Notes under the pieces: model-generated
Databases searched by the model: none
The model's input: only the letters and a program-made list of their open reading frames with translations
Told to the model about the DNA's origin: nothing
In this document: positions 26,068 through 34,409 of the stretch, one piece after another
Layout of the letters: each line of letters starts with the position of its first letter
Position numbering within the stretch: position 1 is the stretch's first letter
NCBI GenBank assembly: GCA_041846495.1
Contig: JBGZEX010000069.1
Location: forward strand, 13,123-77,122
DNA: 64,000 nucleotides
DNA from: JBGZEX01 sp041846495
GTDB lineage: Bacteria; Bacteroidota; Bacteroidia; Bacteroidales; Marinifilaceae
Direction of reading: 5' to 3'
Program-made: the position numbers and the translations under genes

Positions 26068-27762
26068 TTACCTATTTTTTACTTGTATGTCCATAAATCT
26101 GAAGACCTCCGTAGAATTTTCACCCAACCAACCTGCTTTTACATTGAGTCCGGTTTGTACTTTGATGAAATCGATATACTCCAAATGAATGTCTTTTCCG
26201 TCGAATGTCCGGGCATTTTTGATTTTAAAGTGATTGGCATTGGCCGATGCGTTGTAATTGATATCGTCCGTTAACCTGTCGATGGGACTGAAATTGTCGA
26301 CATAGCCCCAATCGAATTCTTTGTTTACCCAATAAGTGCCTTGACCCGATTGATCTTCGGTTCTGGATTCCAAACAGGTACCTCTTAAAGTATAGGTGTT
26401 TTCTTTTACCCAATTGGGATAATAATAATCCTGTTGATGAAAACCCAACCAATCGATTTCGCCTTTTTTGCCGAAATTATCCGTCCATAGGGTATTCGAT
26501 TTGGGAACGGAAGGGCGGTAATAGGTGACTTCGTAATCTTGTACCGTGCCGGGTTTCCCGGTTTCGCTTCCTTTCAACTCATACCAGTTGTCATCCGGCA
26601 AGCCGTTTCCGTTTTCGTCCTGCATTACCCAAACGATTCCCGGTTCGGAGCTTCCTTTGAAGGAATTTCCGAAAATAGCGAAATCCCATGTTCCGGTATT
26701 CTTTATACTGTGGTCGAAGCCCACTACGATATATCCTCCGAAACCGCCCAAGGAGACGTATTGGTTTCCGGGTTTCAATCGCTCTTCCGCATATTTATTG
26801 GCCTCTTCCATGGTATAAGCGGTATAACGCTCGTTGACGAATTGTCCGGGGGCCGGAAGAAACTCGAATACTTTGGTGGAATAAGGACTGCTGCTTGCCG
26901 TAATGGGCCGGAAGTATTTCTCCGGAGCAACGGTGTTGACTACAATGGACGCTTCTCCTTTTTTCTCCCCTTTCGTCGCTACGACTTTTACATTCGTTTT
27001 TCCGAGGGCGGAGGGGGTATACACGAATTTATCGGTCGTTTGTGCCTTATCTTCCTTTCCGTTTACAAACCATTGAAAACGGATGTTTTTCGTACTCGGC
27101 ATGGTAGGGATAATGCGTATCGTTCTTCCCAATGTCGCCGATTGTTCCGGATAAGTAAAAGAGATGTACAAGGGAGCTTCTTTTACCACTAATATTTTTA
27201 TGAGGTATTCGTCTTCTCCATCTTCATTTTCCGCTTTGAGATTGATAAAGTACAGTCCTTCCTCATTCGAAACGAAGGAATATTCATCGGCTTGAGAAAC
27301 CTCTTTATTATCCATAATCCAATGGAGCTTCAATCCCTCTTTGTTGGCGATTTCCGGTTTGAAAATATATTTTTCACCGGTTTCCAACATAATGTCGTTT
27401 CCGCCTTCCATGCCGATAATGGGTAAATCCAAATCGAGGACGTCGATTTTTATTTCTTTTTGTGCATTCCCGTCCGGAGTCGTTACTTTGAAGGTTACGA
27501 AATAAGTTCCTGTTTCCTTTTCTTTAAATGTAAGTCGTTTCTCCGTTCCGATAACTTTTCCGTTGAGTTTCCACGAATAAACCGTATAATCTCCGGCATT
27601 CTCGACAGTCGGCTCGATTAATAAATTGCGGTCGGACTTAATGGAGAAATCGGTTTTTTCCATTATTATTTGGGGAGGCAGCGTAGTTTCGATATCTCGG
27701 CATGCCGTGATAAACATTGCCGTAAGGATTGCCCATCCCGTGATGATTTGTTTGTTTTTCAT
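26068..27762 (-). CDS. PKD-domain surface lipoprotein of the B12 locus
   Basis: The signal peptide ends MFITAC (Cys21). Three PKD/Ig-like modules (about 30-110, 112-195 and 196-280, with YSWKLNGKVIG, LHWIMDNKEV and RFQWFVNGKE) precede a C-terminal globular domain from about 290. That domain has LGGFGGYIVVGFDHSI, TWDFAIFGNSF and DENGNGLPDDNWYELKG, and it ends with EYIDFIKVQTG...VFRFMDI. Such cell-surface proteins regularly follow BtuB-BtuG in Bacteroidota. The C-terminal domain is the likely ligand-binding part. Whether it binds B12 as BtuH does is not shown here. Confidence 0.78.
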   Translation of the reverse strand: MKNKQIITGWAILTAMFITACRDIETTLPPQIIMEKTDFSIKSDRNLLIEPTVENAGDYTVYSWKLNGKVIGTEKRLTFKEKETGTYFVTFKVTTPDGNAQKEIKIDVLDLDLPIIGMEGGNDIMLETGEKYIFKPEIANKEGLKLHWIMDNKEVSQADEYSFVSNEEGLYFINLKAENEDGEDEYLIKILVVKEAPLYISFTYPEQSATLGRTIRIIPTMPSTKNIRFQWFVNGKEDKAQTTDKFVYTPSALGKTNVKVVATKGEKKGEASIVVNTVAPEKYFRPITASSSPYSTKVFEFLPAPGQFVNERYTAYTMEEANKYAEERLKPGNQYVSLGGFGGYIVVGFDHSIKNTGTWDFAIFGNSFKGSSEPGIVWVMQDENGNGLPDDNWYELKGSETGKPGTVQDYEVTYYRPSVPKSNTLWTDNFGKKGEIDWLGFHQQDYYYPNWVKENTYTLRGTCLESRTEDQSGQGTYWVNKEFDWGYVDNFSPIDRLTDDINYNASANANHFKIKNARTFDGKDIHLEYIDFIKVQTGLNVKAGWLGENSTEVFRFMDIQVKNR

Positions 27763-27799
27763 AGATATGCGTAATTAAATCGTAATACAATCATTTTTT

Positions 27800-28948
27800 C
27801 TATTCGTATAAAAAAGCGAAATGTCCGGGGATATCCCCCGTATCCACCTTCCATTTTAATTTTCCGAATTTATTGTAGCAAAGTAAAGTGCCCGGCGTCA
27901 CGTAGTCGATGGCATCGGTAATATAAATGTCCCGGGTTACCGGATTCACTTTCACCCCGTACGGAATAACGATATCTTTTTCGGTCCCGTCGGTGATGAA
28001 GTTTCGGGATAGAATTTCTTTGGTTTTTATATTGAAAATGCCGTACGTTATGGTATTCCGTTTTGTGTTGTGATTCCATTCGACGGCATAAACATATGCG
28101 GAGTCGCCTATAATATCGAGGTTCGTTACACCCATATCGAGACTATAGCTTACTTTTTCCGTTGCAATATCTATAAAATATAGTTTCGAAGGGATGTTGT
28201 AATAATCGCCTCGACTACTTACAATGAGTTCGTTATAAGGCGTAACCCTCAGTCGATGCAGGTTTATGGCTACGTCGATTTTCTTTTCCTCTTTAAAGGA
28301 TTCGATATCGATGACGGACACCGTCCTGTCGTAATTCGGAAACATATATCCGCCGGAATTGGCTACGTAGATTTTGTTATTTACGATTGCCAATTCTTCG
28401 GGCTGATAACCTACGTTTACCGTACGCGTGACTTTCAGCGTTGTCGTGTCGATTTCGGCGACATAACCGACACGGGCGTTTTGGTCGAATTTTACGGGAG
28501 CCACATAGGAAGAAGCATAGGCTTTCCCGTTATGGAATTTGATGTAACGTACGTTGGGAATCTTGATTTCTCCTATATGCCGGGTCGTTTTGGCATCCAT
28601 TACTTCAATATAATTCGAAACATTGATGACGGCATAGAGTTTACCGCCGTAAATGCCGATGTCGTTTCCCACATCTCCCAATTCTTTTATTACGGTGGGA
28701 TTGGCTTCGGCATAAATATTCCGGTGGTAAATTCCGGTGGTAAAATCGAAATAGTCGAGACTGGCTTTATTGCTCCCCATATTCCCTTCGTTCAACAGAT
28801 AAAAACCCTTTAGATTACCCGTATTTTCATAGGCAACTTTCGTTTCGGTGGAAGTCGAATACAAAATCTCGTATTCTTTGCGGCATCCGTTCGATAGGAG
28901 AAAAAGAAACAGGATGCAGGACAGGCGGAATATGTGTTTCCCTTTCAT
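27800..28948 (-). CDS. btuG: BtuG-like surface beta-propeller, cobalamin-binding lipoprotein
   Basis: BtuG proteins cap BtuB at the cell surface and bind B12 extremely tightly. This 382-residue lipoprotein (LSNGC, Cys22) starts its propeller with KGFYLLNEGNMGSNKASLDY. Blades of the YncE type follow: YIEVMDAKTTRHIGEI, VNVGYQPEELAIVNNKIYVA and VSVIDIESFKEEKKIDV. It begins 2 bases after the btuB stop, the classic btuB-btuG order, and is under the cobalamin riboswitch. The identity is inferred from fold, order and riboswitch. Confidence 0.85.
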   Translation of the reverse strand: MKGKHIFRLSCILFLFLLSNGCRKEYEILYSTSTETKVAYENTGNLKGFYLLNEGNMGSNKASLDYFDFTTGIYHRNIYAEANPTVIKELGDVGNDIGIYGGKLYAVINVSNYIEVMDAKTTRHIGEIKIPNVRYIKFHNGKAYASSYVAPVKFDQNARVGYVAEIDTTTLKVTRTVNVGYQPEELAIVNNKIYVANSGGYMFPNYDRTVSVIDIESFKEEKKIDVAINLHRLRVTPYNELIVSSRGDYYNIPSKLYFIDIATEKVSYSLDMGVTNLDIIGDSAYVYAVEWNHNTKRNTITYGIFNIKTKEILSRNFITDGTEKDIVIPYGVKVNPVTRDIYITDAIDYVTPGTLLCYNKFGKLKWKVDTGDIPGHFAFLYE

Positions 28949-28950
28949 AG

Positions 28951-30975
28951 TTAAAATGTCATGTCGAAAGTTAGACGGAAATTTCGTCCCGGCATGGGAT
29001 AGCTTAAGACCACTTCGTAGTGTTGGTTCATCATATTATTTATATCCAGCAAAATACGGTATTTTATTCGATGTCTTCCGGAAAAATCCTTACGGAAACT
29101 TATGTCGTTTGTATACCAGGGTTGCATTTCGTTATCCGTATTGTTGTGTTTGGCATTGTACCGTTTCCCGGCATAAATGAAACTGTAATTCATTCCCCAG
29201 GATTTATATTCCAAGGAGGCGATGGCGGAGCCGCTATGCCATGGGATATAGGGGATTTGATGCCGGTAGTACTTATCTTTTTCGTTTGTTTTGTCTACGG
29301 CTTTTTGATAGGTATAATTCAGTTTCAGGGTTAGCATAAGGTTTTTGCCTGCTTCGACGGCGACATCCGTTTTTATCTCCGCTCCCCGTATATCCACTTT
29401 CCCTAAGTTCACCATGGTCCAAAAATAGGGATTATTGGCAGGCATGGCGATGATTTTATCGGTTATTTCATTGTAGTAGACATTTGTCTGTATATAGGCA
29501 AATTTTACGAGAGAGGATGAGATGCGATAATTGATTCCGAGGTCGTATTGAAGGGCGTATTCCGGTTTGAGGGTACGTGTACCGATAAAGGTATAATAGA
29601 GATCGTTGAAAGTGGGCATTCTGAAAATTTTCTTATAAAATGCAGTGATATTCAATTCTTTATCTTTATAGGGCTTTAGAGACAGAATTACAGCCGGCGT
29701 TAAAATCTGTTTTCCGGGAGCCGGTGCGTTCTTTTTTACTTTTTCATGGATAAATGTGCCTAATCCGCTTACTTGCAGTTTAAACCATTCTATATTTACT
29801 TCTCCGGCAATAGCCGTAAGCAGAGAATTGCGGGTAGGGTAAGAAAAATCGGGCATATTCGCATCCATTTTATTCAGAGTGAAATCGACGGCGATATTGA
29901 ACTGAAGACAGGGTAAAACTTTTAATTTATTCGCCGACGAAACGTACCAACTTTCTTGTCGGTACTTATTATCTACATAGGTGGGACTTGTCCAATCCCT
30001 GTCGATATACCTGTTATAGTTGCTGGAGTATTTGACATTGAGTTTCGTGCTGTAGAAATCGCAGATTTTTTTTTCGTATTTGCCCTGTATGAAATAATCT
30101 TCATCGTATAATCGTTGTCCGTGTCCCCATACGTTTTTTACGATAAATCCCGGAAGCCCCCGATGCGAATAATAATAGTAGCCGTGTACGTCCCAATATT
30201 CGTCTTTTCTTTCTTTGAAAAGGAAAGCTTCGGCACGCACGGCGGTTATATCTCCGTTTTTGCGGGTCGCCGTCGTATCGTAAGCGACAAAACCTTCCTT
30301 GAATACCCGTTTGTAACGAAAAGGATATTTCCCGTCGGAGGATATTAATTCTCCGTTCAAACTGAAAGAATAACCCTTTTTGAGTTTTTGTTCCCATCTT
30401 AAAGAGGGATTGAAAAGCATAAAGGAACCGGTTTTTATCCGTAAGTCGAAATTGTGATTTTTGTCTGTTGCAAAAACCGGACGTTTGGTTTGAATGTATA
30501 TGGAACCCGCAGCTCCGTAATCTTTTGCCGGTTGGAAAATACTGCTTTTTTGTCCGTTGTGTAAAGATATGTATTCTATATTATCGAGAGAAAACTTACC
30601 TAAATCCACTTGTCCGTTCTGGGCATTTTCCAATTGTACCCCATCGTAGAAAACGCCGGTATGGTTCGCTCCCATACTTCGTATATTTACGGTTTTAAGT
30701 CCTCCCAATCCCCCGTAATCTTTAATTTGTACCCCTGAAAAATAGCGGATGGCATCGGCTACGGAGAAGCTGCTTAGTTTTTCCAATTCTTTTCCCGAAA
30801 GTCGTTGTCCCGGGATAATCTCCTTGATGGCATCTACCGTTACTATCGCTTCGGGCAAATGTTGCAGACTGTCGAGTTTCGATTGGGCTTGAAGCGTCGA
30901 TATAAAGCCTGACATGACATACAGGGTATATAATATTTTTTTTCTCACTCCGTTCGGTTCGGATTTTTTTATCAT
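28951..30975 (-). CDS. btuB: BtuB-like TonB-dependent cobalamin receptor
   Basis: This outer-membrane barrel imports corrinoids using TonB energy. The 674-residue protein has a signal sequence (about 10-30, ending LQAQ), a TonB-box-like stretch EAIVTVDAIKE and a plug domain with SVADAIRYFSGVQIKDYGG and MGANHTGVFYDGV. The barrel ends in a terminal aromatic, LTFDMTF. It lacks the carboxypeptidase-like extension of SusC proteins, as expected for BtuB. The cobalamin riboswitch lies immediately upstream, so expression should fall when B12 is plentiful. It is the first gene of the long minus-strand run. Confidence 0.9.
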   Translation of the reverse strand: MIKKSEPNGVRKKILYTLYVMSGFISTLQAQSKLDSLQHLPEAIVTVDAIKEIIPGQRLSGKELEKLSSFSVADAIRYFSGVQIKDYGGLGGLKTVNIRSMGANHTGVFYDGVQLENAQNGQVDLGKFSLDNIEYISLHNGQKSSIFQPAKDYGAAGSIYIQTKRPVFATDKNHNFDLRIKTGSFMLFNPSLRWEQKLKKGYSFSLNGELISSDGKYPFRYKRVFKEGFVAYDTTATRKNGDITAVRAEAFLFKERKDEYWDVHGYYYYSHRGLPGFIVKNVWGHGQRLYDEDYFIQGKYEKKICDFYSTKLNVKYSSNYNRYIDRDWTSPTYVDNKYRQESWYVSSANKLKVLPCLQFNIAVDFTLNKMDANMPDFSYPTRNSLLTAIAGEVNIEWFKLQVSGLGTFIHEKVKKNAPAPGKQILTPAVILSLKPYKDKELNITAFYKKIFRMPTFNDLYYTFIGTRTLKPEYALQYDLGINYRISSSLVKFAYIQTNVYYNEITDKIIAMPANNPYFWTMVNLGKVDIRGAEIKTDVAVEAGKNLMLTLKLNYTYQKAVDKTNEKDKYYRHQIPYIPWHSGSAIASLEYKSWGMNYSFIYAGKRYNAKHNNTDNEMQPWYTNDISFRKDFSGRHRIKYRILLDINNMMNQHYEVVLSYPMPGRNFRLTFDMTF

Positions 30976-31103
30976 TATTCCGTTTAAGAACTATTCGAAA
31001 GTACGAAGGTCTGAAACAGAGTAAGCTCGTAAAATTAATGGATATACGGTAGCCGATTATTCTGTTTTAGCTCTATTCCCCGAAAGCCGTTAAACATCAT
31101 TGC

Positions 31104-31275
31104 GATTCCGGCAGGTCTTCTGACTTGTCCCGGGTTCCCGGATGGCCTTCCCGTTCCTTTGACGAAACAGTGGCGGAGTCGATATCCGGTTCCTTAAACG
31201 GAACTTACAGCAGCGGGTCTGTTCAGGATTTTCACCTGATTCCCTTTTCATTATTCGTAAAACGAACAATACCGA
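31104..31275 (-). promoter_or_regulatory. cobalamin (B12) riboswitch upstream of btuB
   Basis: Read on the minus strand, the conserved core appears in order: GGGAATCAGGTG, a GAACAGACCCGC stretch then TGCTGTAA, the B12 box with GCCACTG, GGGAAGGCC, and the closing AGTCAGAAGACCTGCC. This is the standard AdoCbl-type riboswitch. The btuB start lies about 130 bases downstream with no clear U-tailed terminator, so control may be translational. Confidence 0.93.
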
Positions 31276-31284
31276 AATCTTAAA

Positions 31285-31292
31285 CAAAGATA
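31285..31292 (-). promoter_or_regulatory. -7 promoter element of the riboswitch transcript
   Basis: On the minus strand this reads TATCTTTG, a perfect TAnnTTTG box, about 10 bases before the riboswitch 5' end. A -33 TTTG is not evident. Confidence 0.5.
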
Positions 31293-31348
31293 GGAAAATT
31301 TTCGAATAAGATGAGTTTTTTATGCGGTATTTGAAAACGGATGAGTTA

Positions 31349-32077
31349 TTATTGTATTTCAGCGGAGAGCGAATTATCCGTACTTTCGTTGTTTTCACCT
31401 AAAAAACCGTTGGCGTCGGTAATGGCGCAATCGCTGCATTTGAGTATTTTGCCGGGAAATTGTTTGATTAGGTCGTATTGATGAGTGGCGATGATAACGG
31501 TCGTCCCTTCGTTATTTATTTCTTTGAGAAGGGAGATAAGGCGCCGGGAGGCTTCGGGATCCAAATTGCCCGTAGGTTCGTCGGCAAGGATGATCGGTGG
31601 CATATTGAGCAGGGCTCTCGCTAATACGATGCGTTGTTGTTCTCCTCCGGATAATTGATACGGCATTTTCGCTGCTTTTTGTTTCATGTCTACACGTTCT
31701 AAAACATGGAGTATTTGTTTTTCGCGTTTCGATTTATCTTTCCAGCCCGTGGCTTTGAGAACGAATTCCAGGTTGGAGTATACGTTGCGGTCCGTAAGAA
31801 GTTTGAAATCTTGGAAAACAATACCGCATTTGCGTCTCAGTAAAGGTATTTCGGATTTTTTGATGTTTTTAAGATTGAAGCCGTTGATCTTTATGTGTCC
31901 TTGTTTTAAGGGCAGGTCGGCATATAAGGTTTTGAGGAAAGAACTTTTCCCGCTTCCGACTTTCCCTATTATATAAACAAATGCCCCTTTTTCGATTTTG
32001 AGGTCTATGTTTTTTAGAATATCGATTCCCTGTTGGATGATTGTAGCATTTTTAATATCGATAATACAGTTTTCCAT
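31349..32077 (-). CDS. ftsE: FtsE-like ABC transporter ATP-binding protein
   Basis: FtsE with FtsX controls septal peptidoglycan hydrolases. The 242-residue protein has Walker A GKVGSGKSS, signature LSGGEQQR, Walker B IILADEPT and the switch His in IATHQ, all intact. The FtsE-type reading frame FVYIIGKVGSGKSSFLKTLY is typical of Bacteroidota. No ftsX lies beside it, which is common in this group. After about residue 215 it carries an acidic tail (GENNESTDNS). Its stop precedes the riboswitch promoter by about 60 bases on the same strand. Assignment to FtsE rather than a lipoprotein exporter ATPase is probable, not certain. Confidence 0.82.
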   Translation of the reverse strand: MENCIIDIKNATIIQQGIDILKNIDLKIEKGAFVYIIGKVGSGKSSFLKTLYADLPLKQGHIKINGFNLKNIKKSEIPLLRRKCGIVFQDFKLLTDRNVYSNLEFVLKATGWKDKSKREKQILHVLERVDMKQKAAKMPYQLSGGEQQRIVLARALLNMPPIILADEPTGNLDPEASRRLISLLKEINNEGTTVIIATHQYDLIKQFPGKILKCSDCAITDANGFLGENNESTDNSLSAEIQ

Positions 32078-32115
32078 ATGAAATTCTTTAATCGTATATT
32101 GCGGAGCGGCATTTG

Positions 32116-32123
32116 CAAATATA
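32116..32123 (-). promoter_or_regulatory. -7 promoter element for the ftsE-like gene
   Basis: The minus strand reads TATATTTG, matching TAnnTTTG, 39 bases before the start codon. A weak ATTG at 32143-32146 is at the expected -33 distance (19 bases). Confidence 0.4.
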
Positions 32124-32186
32124 ATGACAAAGCCGTATAAAACAATGAAGTTTTTGATTTTAATGAATAACGAGAGGAAAAAAGAG

Positions 32187-32220
32187 TTTGAATGACTTCA
32201 TTTAAAAAAGTATATATTTG
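32187..32220 (+). promoter_or_regulatory. promoter of the PCMD-Omp85-EptA gene set
   Basis: TTTG (32187-32190) and TATATTTG (32213-32220) are 22 bases apart. The -7 box lies across a longer open frame starting at 32218, which supports the downstream start at 32245. Confidence 0.58.
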
Positions 32221-32244
32221 CGAACTGGAATTAATGCGAATTTT

Positions 32245-33219
32245 ATGAAAAGCGATTATATGCGAGGAATAGTTTTTTTTGTCTGTTTGTTCGTTTCGGT
32301 TATGATGTGTGCGGCTCAGGAACGGATAGAGCCTGTTCCTTTCGGAAATTTCGAAACCTGGTTGGTTCGTGAAATAAAGGAGTCTTTTTTGTTGGGAGGT
32401 GCGGAAAAAACGCTCCACGAGCCGGCTCCGGCCGAACATATCAAGGGTAATAAATCTTATCGACGGCATGCTCTTTCTCCTTGGCGGACTTCGAATGTGA
32501 TGGCCGATGTGGGAGTAGTGAAAACGAGTGCTTCCGTTTTTCCGGACACGGTAGACGGGAAAAAATGCGCCCGTTTGGATACTAAGATTGAAAAATGCAA
32601 GGTGTTGGGGCTTGTGAATATTAAGGTCTTGGCCTCCGGTTCCTTATTTTTGGGCGAAATGGATGAGCCTATAAAAAATACGAAGGAGCCGATGAAGAAG
32701 ATATTGCCGGGAATCTCTTTCGAACGGCGGCCTGCGGCTTTGATGTTGGATTATAAATTCAAGGCGGTAGATAAGGAGGAACGAGTTTATATGAACGGAT
32801 TCAGTGCGGTAAAAAAAGTTCCGGGAAGGGATTCCGCCGAAATCTTATTATTATTGCAAAAACGTTGGGAAGATGAGAACGGAAATGTGTTTGCCAAAAG
32901 AATAGGAACTTTGGTGCGACGTTTGGTTTATCCCGATGCGGAATGGAAAACGGCCGTAAGATTTCCCGTCGTTTACGGAGATATTACCGCTTTGCCGGGT
33001 TATAAGTCGTATATGGGACTTATGAACAGGGAACGCATATATTATTGTAAAAACACGAAAGGAAACATCGTACCCATACGGGAAACGGAATGGGGCGATG
33101 CAAATGATGTGCCGACTCATATGATTATTTTTATTTCTTCAAGTTGCGGCGGAGCCTATATCGGGACTGTGGGCAATAGTTTGTGGGTAGATAATATATC
33201 TTTGGTTTATACGGAATGA
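32245..33219 (+). CDS. exported PCMD-domain protein
   Basis: The 324-residue protein has a signal peptide (about 4-26, ending MMCAAQ). One domain of the PCMD type (putative carbohydrate metabolism domain) follows, seen in PVPFGNFETWLVREIKES and the C-terminal GGAYIGTVGNSLWVDNISLVY. PCMD proteins are beta-rich surface or periplasmic proteins thought to handle glycans. No catalytic site can be assigned. Its last codons overlap the next start by 4 bases (ATGA), so translation is coupled to the Omp85-like gene. A role in envelope glycan or lipid A handling is inferred from neighbours. Confidence 0.72.
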   Translation: MKSDYMRGIVFFVCLFVSVMMCAAQERIEPVPFGNFETWLVREIKESFLLGGAEKTLHEPAPAEHIKGNKSYRRHALSPWRTSNVMADVGVVKTSASVFPDTVDGKKCARLDTKIEKCKVLGLVNIKVLASGSLFLGEMDEPIKNTKEPMKKILPGISFERRPAALMLDYKFKAVDKEERVYMNGFSAVKKVPGRDSAEILLLLQKRWEDENGNVFAKRIGTLVRRLVYPDAEWKTAVRFPVVYGDITALPGYKSYMGLMNRERIYYCKNTKGNIVPIRETEWGDANDVPTHMIIFISSSCGGAYIGTVGNSLWVDNISLVYTE

Positions 33220-34409
33220 TGAAAATAGGATTAATCGTATTCGGATTTCTTTTGGGGACGGGAATAGCTTCCGGAAACCGGTTGCATGGTAGGGTGTTTG
33301 CATTTTTTTCGAGCGATTCGACTACCGTATACCGCTCGAGGGATACGGTGAAGAAGATGCCGGTTTCTCAAAAATTATACGACAAAGTAATGGCTTTGCT
33401 CGAAGACGGTGAAGAGAAAAAAAATAATGTATTGTTTTTTTTCGGACCTCATTATTCCAGCGATGCCAAATTGGGTTTGGGCGTCGTTGCAGCAGGAAGC
33501 TATTATTTGGATAATCCGGATTCGGGACTCCAGCCCTCCAATATTTCGTTGTATACGGATATTACTACCAAAGGATATTTTATGGCGGGAATAGGCGGAA
33601 ACAATATATTCCCCAAAGACAGGTATCGTATAAACTATGATGTTTATTTTTATTCCTATCCCGCTTATTATTGGGGGATAGGTTATGATAATGCCTCTAA
33701 AGAGGAGAATAAGACGAAATTCAAATGGCAACAGACACATGTTCAGGCGGAAGTTTTGATTCGATTAGTGCATCGGATATATGTGGGAACTTCTTTGATA
33801 ACGGATTATGTATCCGGTAAGGATTTCGAGACGGATAAATTGGCGGATATAGGACAGCGGCATTCGATTTTCAATTTTGCTCCCGGTATTATGCTCGTTT
33901 GGGATACGCGGGATATTATGACGAATGCTTATAAAGGCGTTTATTTTAAGATACATAATAATTATTATTCGGGACTTTGGGGAAATAAATATATATTTAT
34001 GAAAACGGATATTGTGTTGGACGTTTTCCGTAAGGTGTGGAGGGATTGTATATTGGCTTTGGATTTTCATCATCAGGCTAATTCCGGGAATGTTCCTTGG
34101 ACATTGATGGCTATGGCAGGCGGTTCTTATCGTATGAGAGGATATTACGAAGGCCGGTATAGGGATAGGAATATTGTGGAAATGCAGATGGAACTTCGTC
34201 AAAAAATTTATAGACGGCATGGAGTTTGCATGTGGATAGGGGGAGGTAATGTATATGAAAATGTCGATTCTTTTCGTTGGAAAAATACGCTACCCAATTT
34301 CGGATTGGGTTATCGGTTTGAGATAAAGAAAAGGACGAATCTGCGATTGGATTACGGATTCGGGAAAGGTCAAACAGCTTTTATATTCCAGATTAATGAG
34401 GCATTTTAA
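33216..34409 (+). CDS. Omp85/BamA-TamA family outer-membrane barrel without visible POTRA repeats
   Basis: The 397-residue protein has a signal peptide (about 1-20) and no recognisable POTRA domain. A 16-strand-type surface antigen D15 barrel follows with YFMAGIGGNNIF, FAPGIMLVWDTRD, GGSYRMRGYYEGRYRDRN (the RGYYEGR lid-loop motif) and LRLDYGFGKGQTAFIFQINEAF. The VRGF/Y-type motif is conserved in BamA/TamA. Such POTRA-less relatives include PatD-like and PNPLA-linked barrels. It overlaps the preceding gene by 4 bases and the following phosphoethanolamine transferase by 14. It could export or insert an envelope molecule. The substrate is unknown. Confidence 0.8.
   Translation: MMKIGLIVFGFLLGTGIASGNRLHGRVFAFFSSDSTTVYRSRDTVKKMPVSQKLYDKVMALLEDGEEKKNNVLFFFGPHYSSDAKLGLGVVAAGSYYLDNPDSGLQPSNISLYTDITTKGYFMAGIGGNNIFPKDRYRINYDVYFYSYPAYYWGIGYDNASKEENKTKFKWQQTHVQAEVLIRLVHRIYVGTSLITDYVSGKDFETDKLADIGQRHSIFNFAPGIMLVWDTRDIMTNAYKGVYFKIHNNYYSGLWGNKYIFMKTDIVLDVFRKVWRDCILALDFHHQANSGNVPWTLMAMAGGSYRMRGYYEGRYRDRNIVEMQMELRQKIYRRHGVCMWIGGGNVYENVDSFRWKNTLPNFGLGYRFEIKKRTNLRLDYGFGKGQTAFIFQINEAF

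Noticed and set aside
26539..27192. 217-codon plus-strand frame over the PKD lipoprotein gene
   Set aside because: It is antisense to a well-supported lipoprotein gene, rich in Phe/Arg/Gly as expected of a shadow frame, and has no start context.
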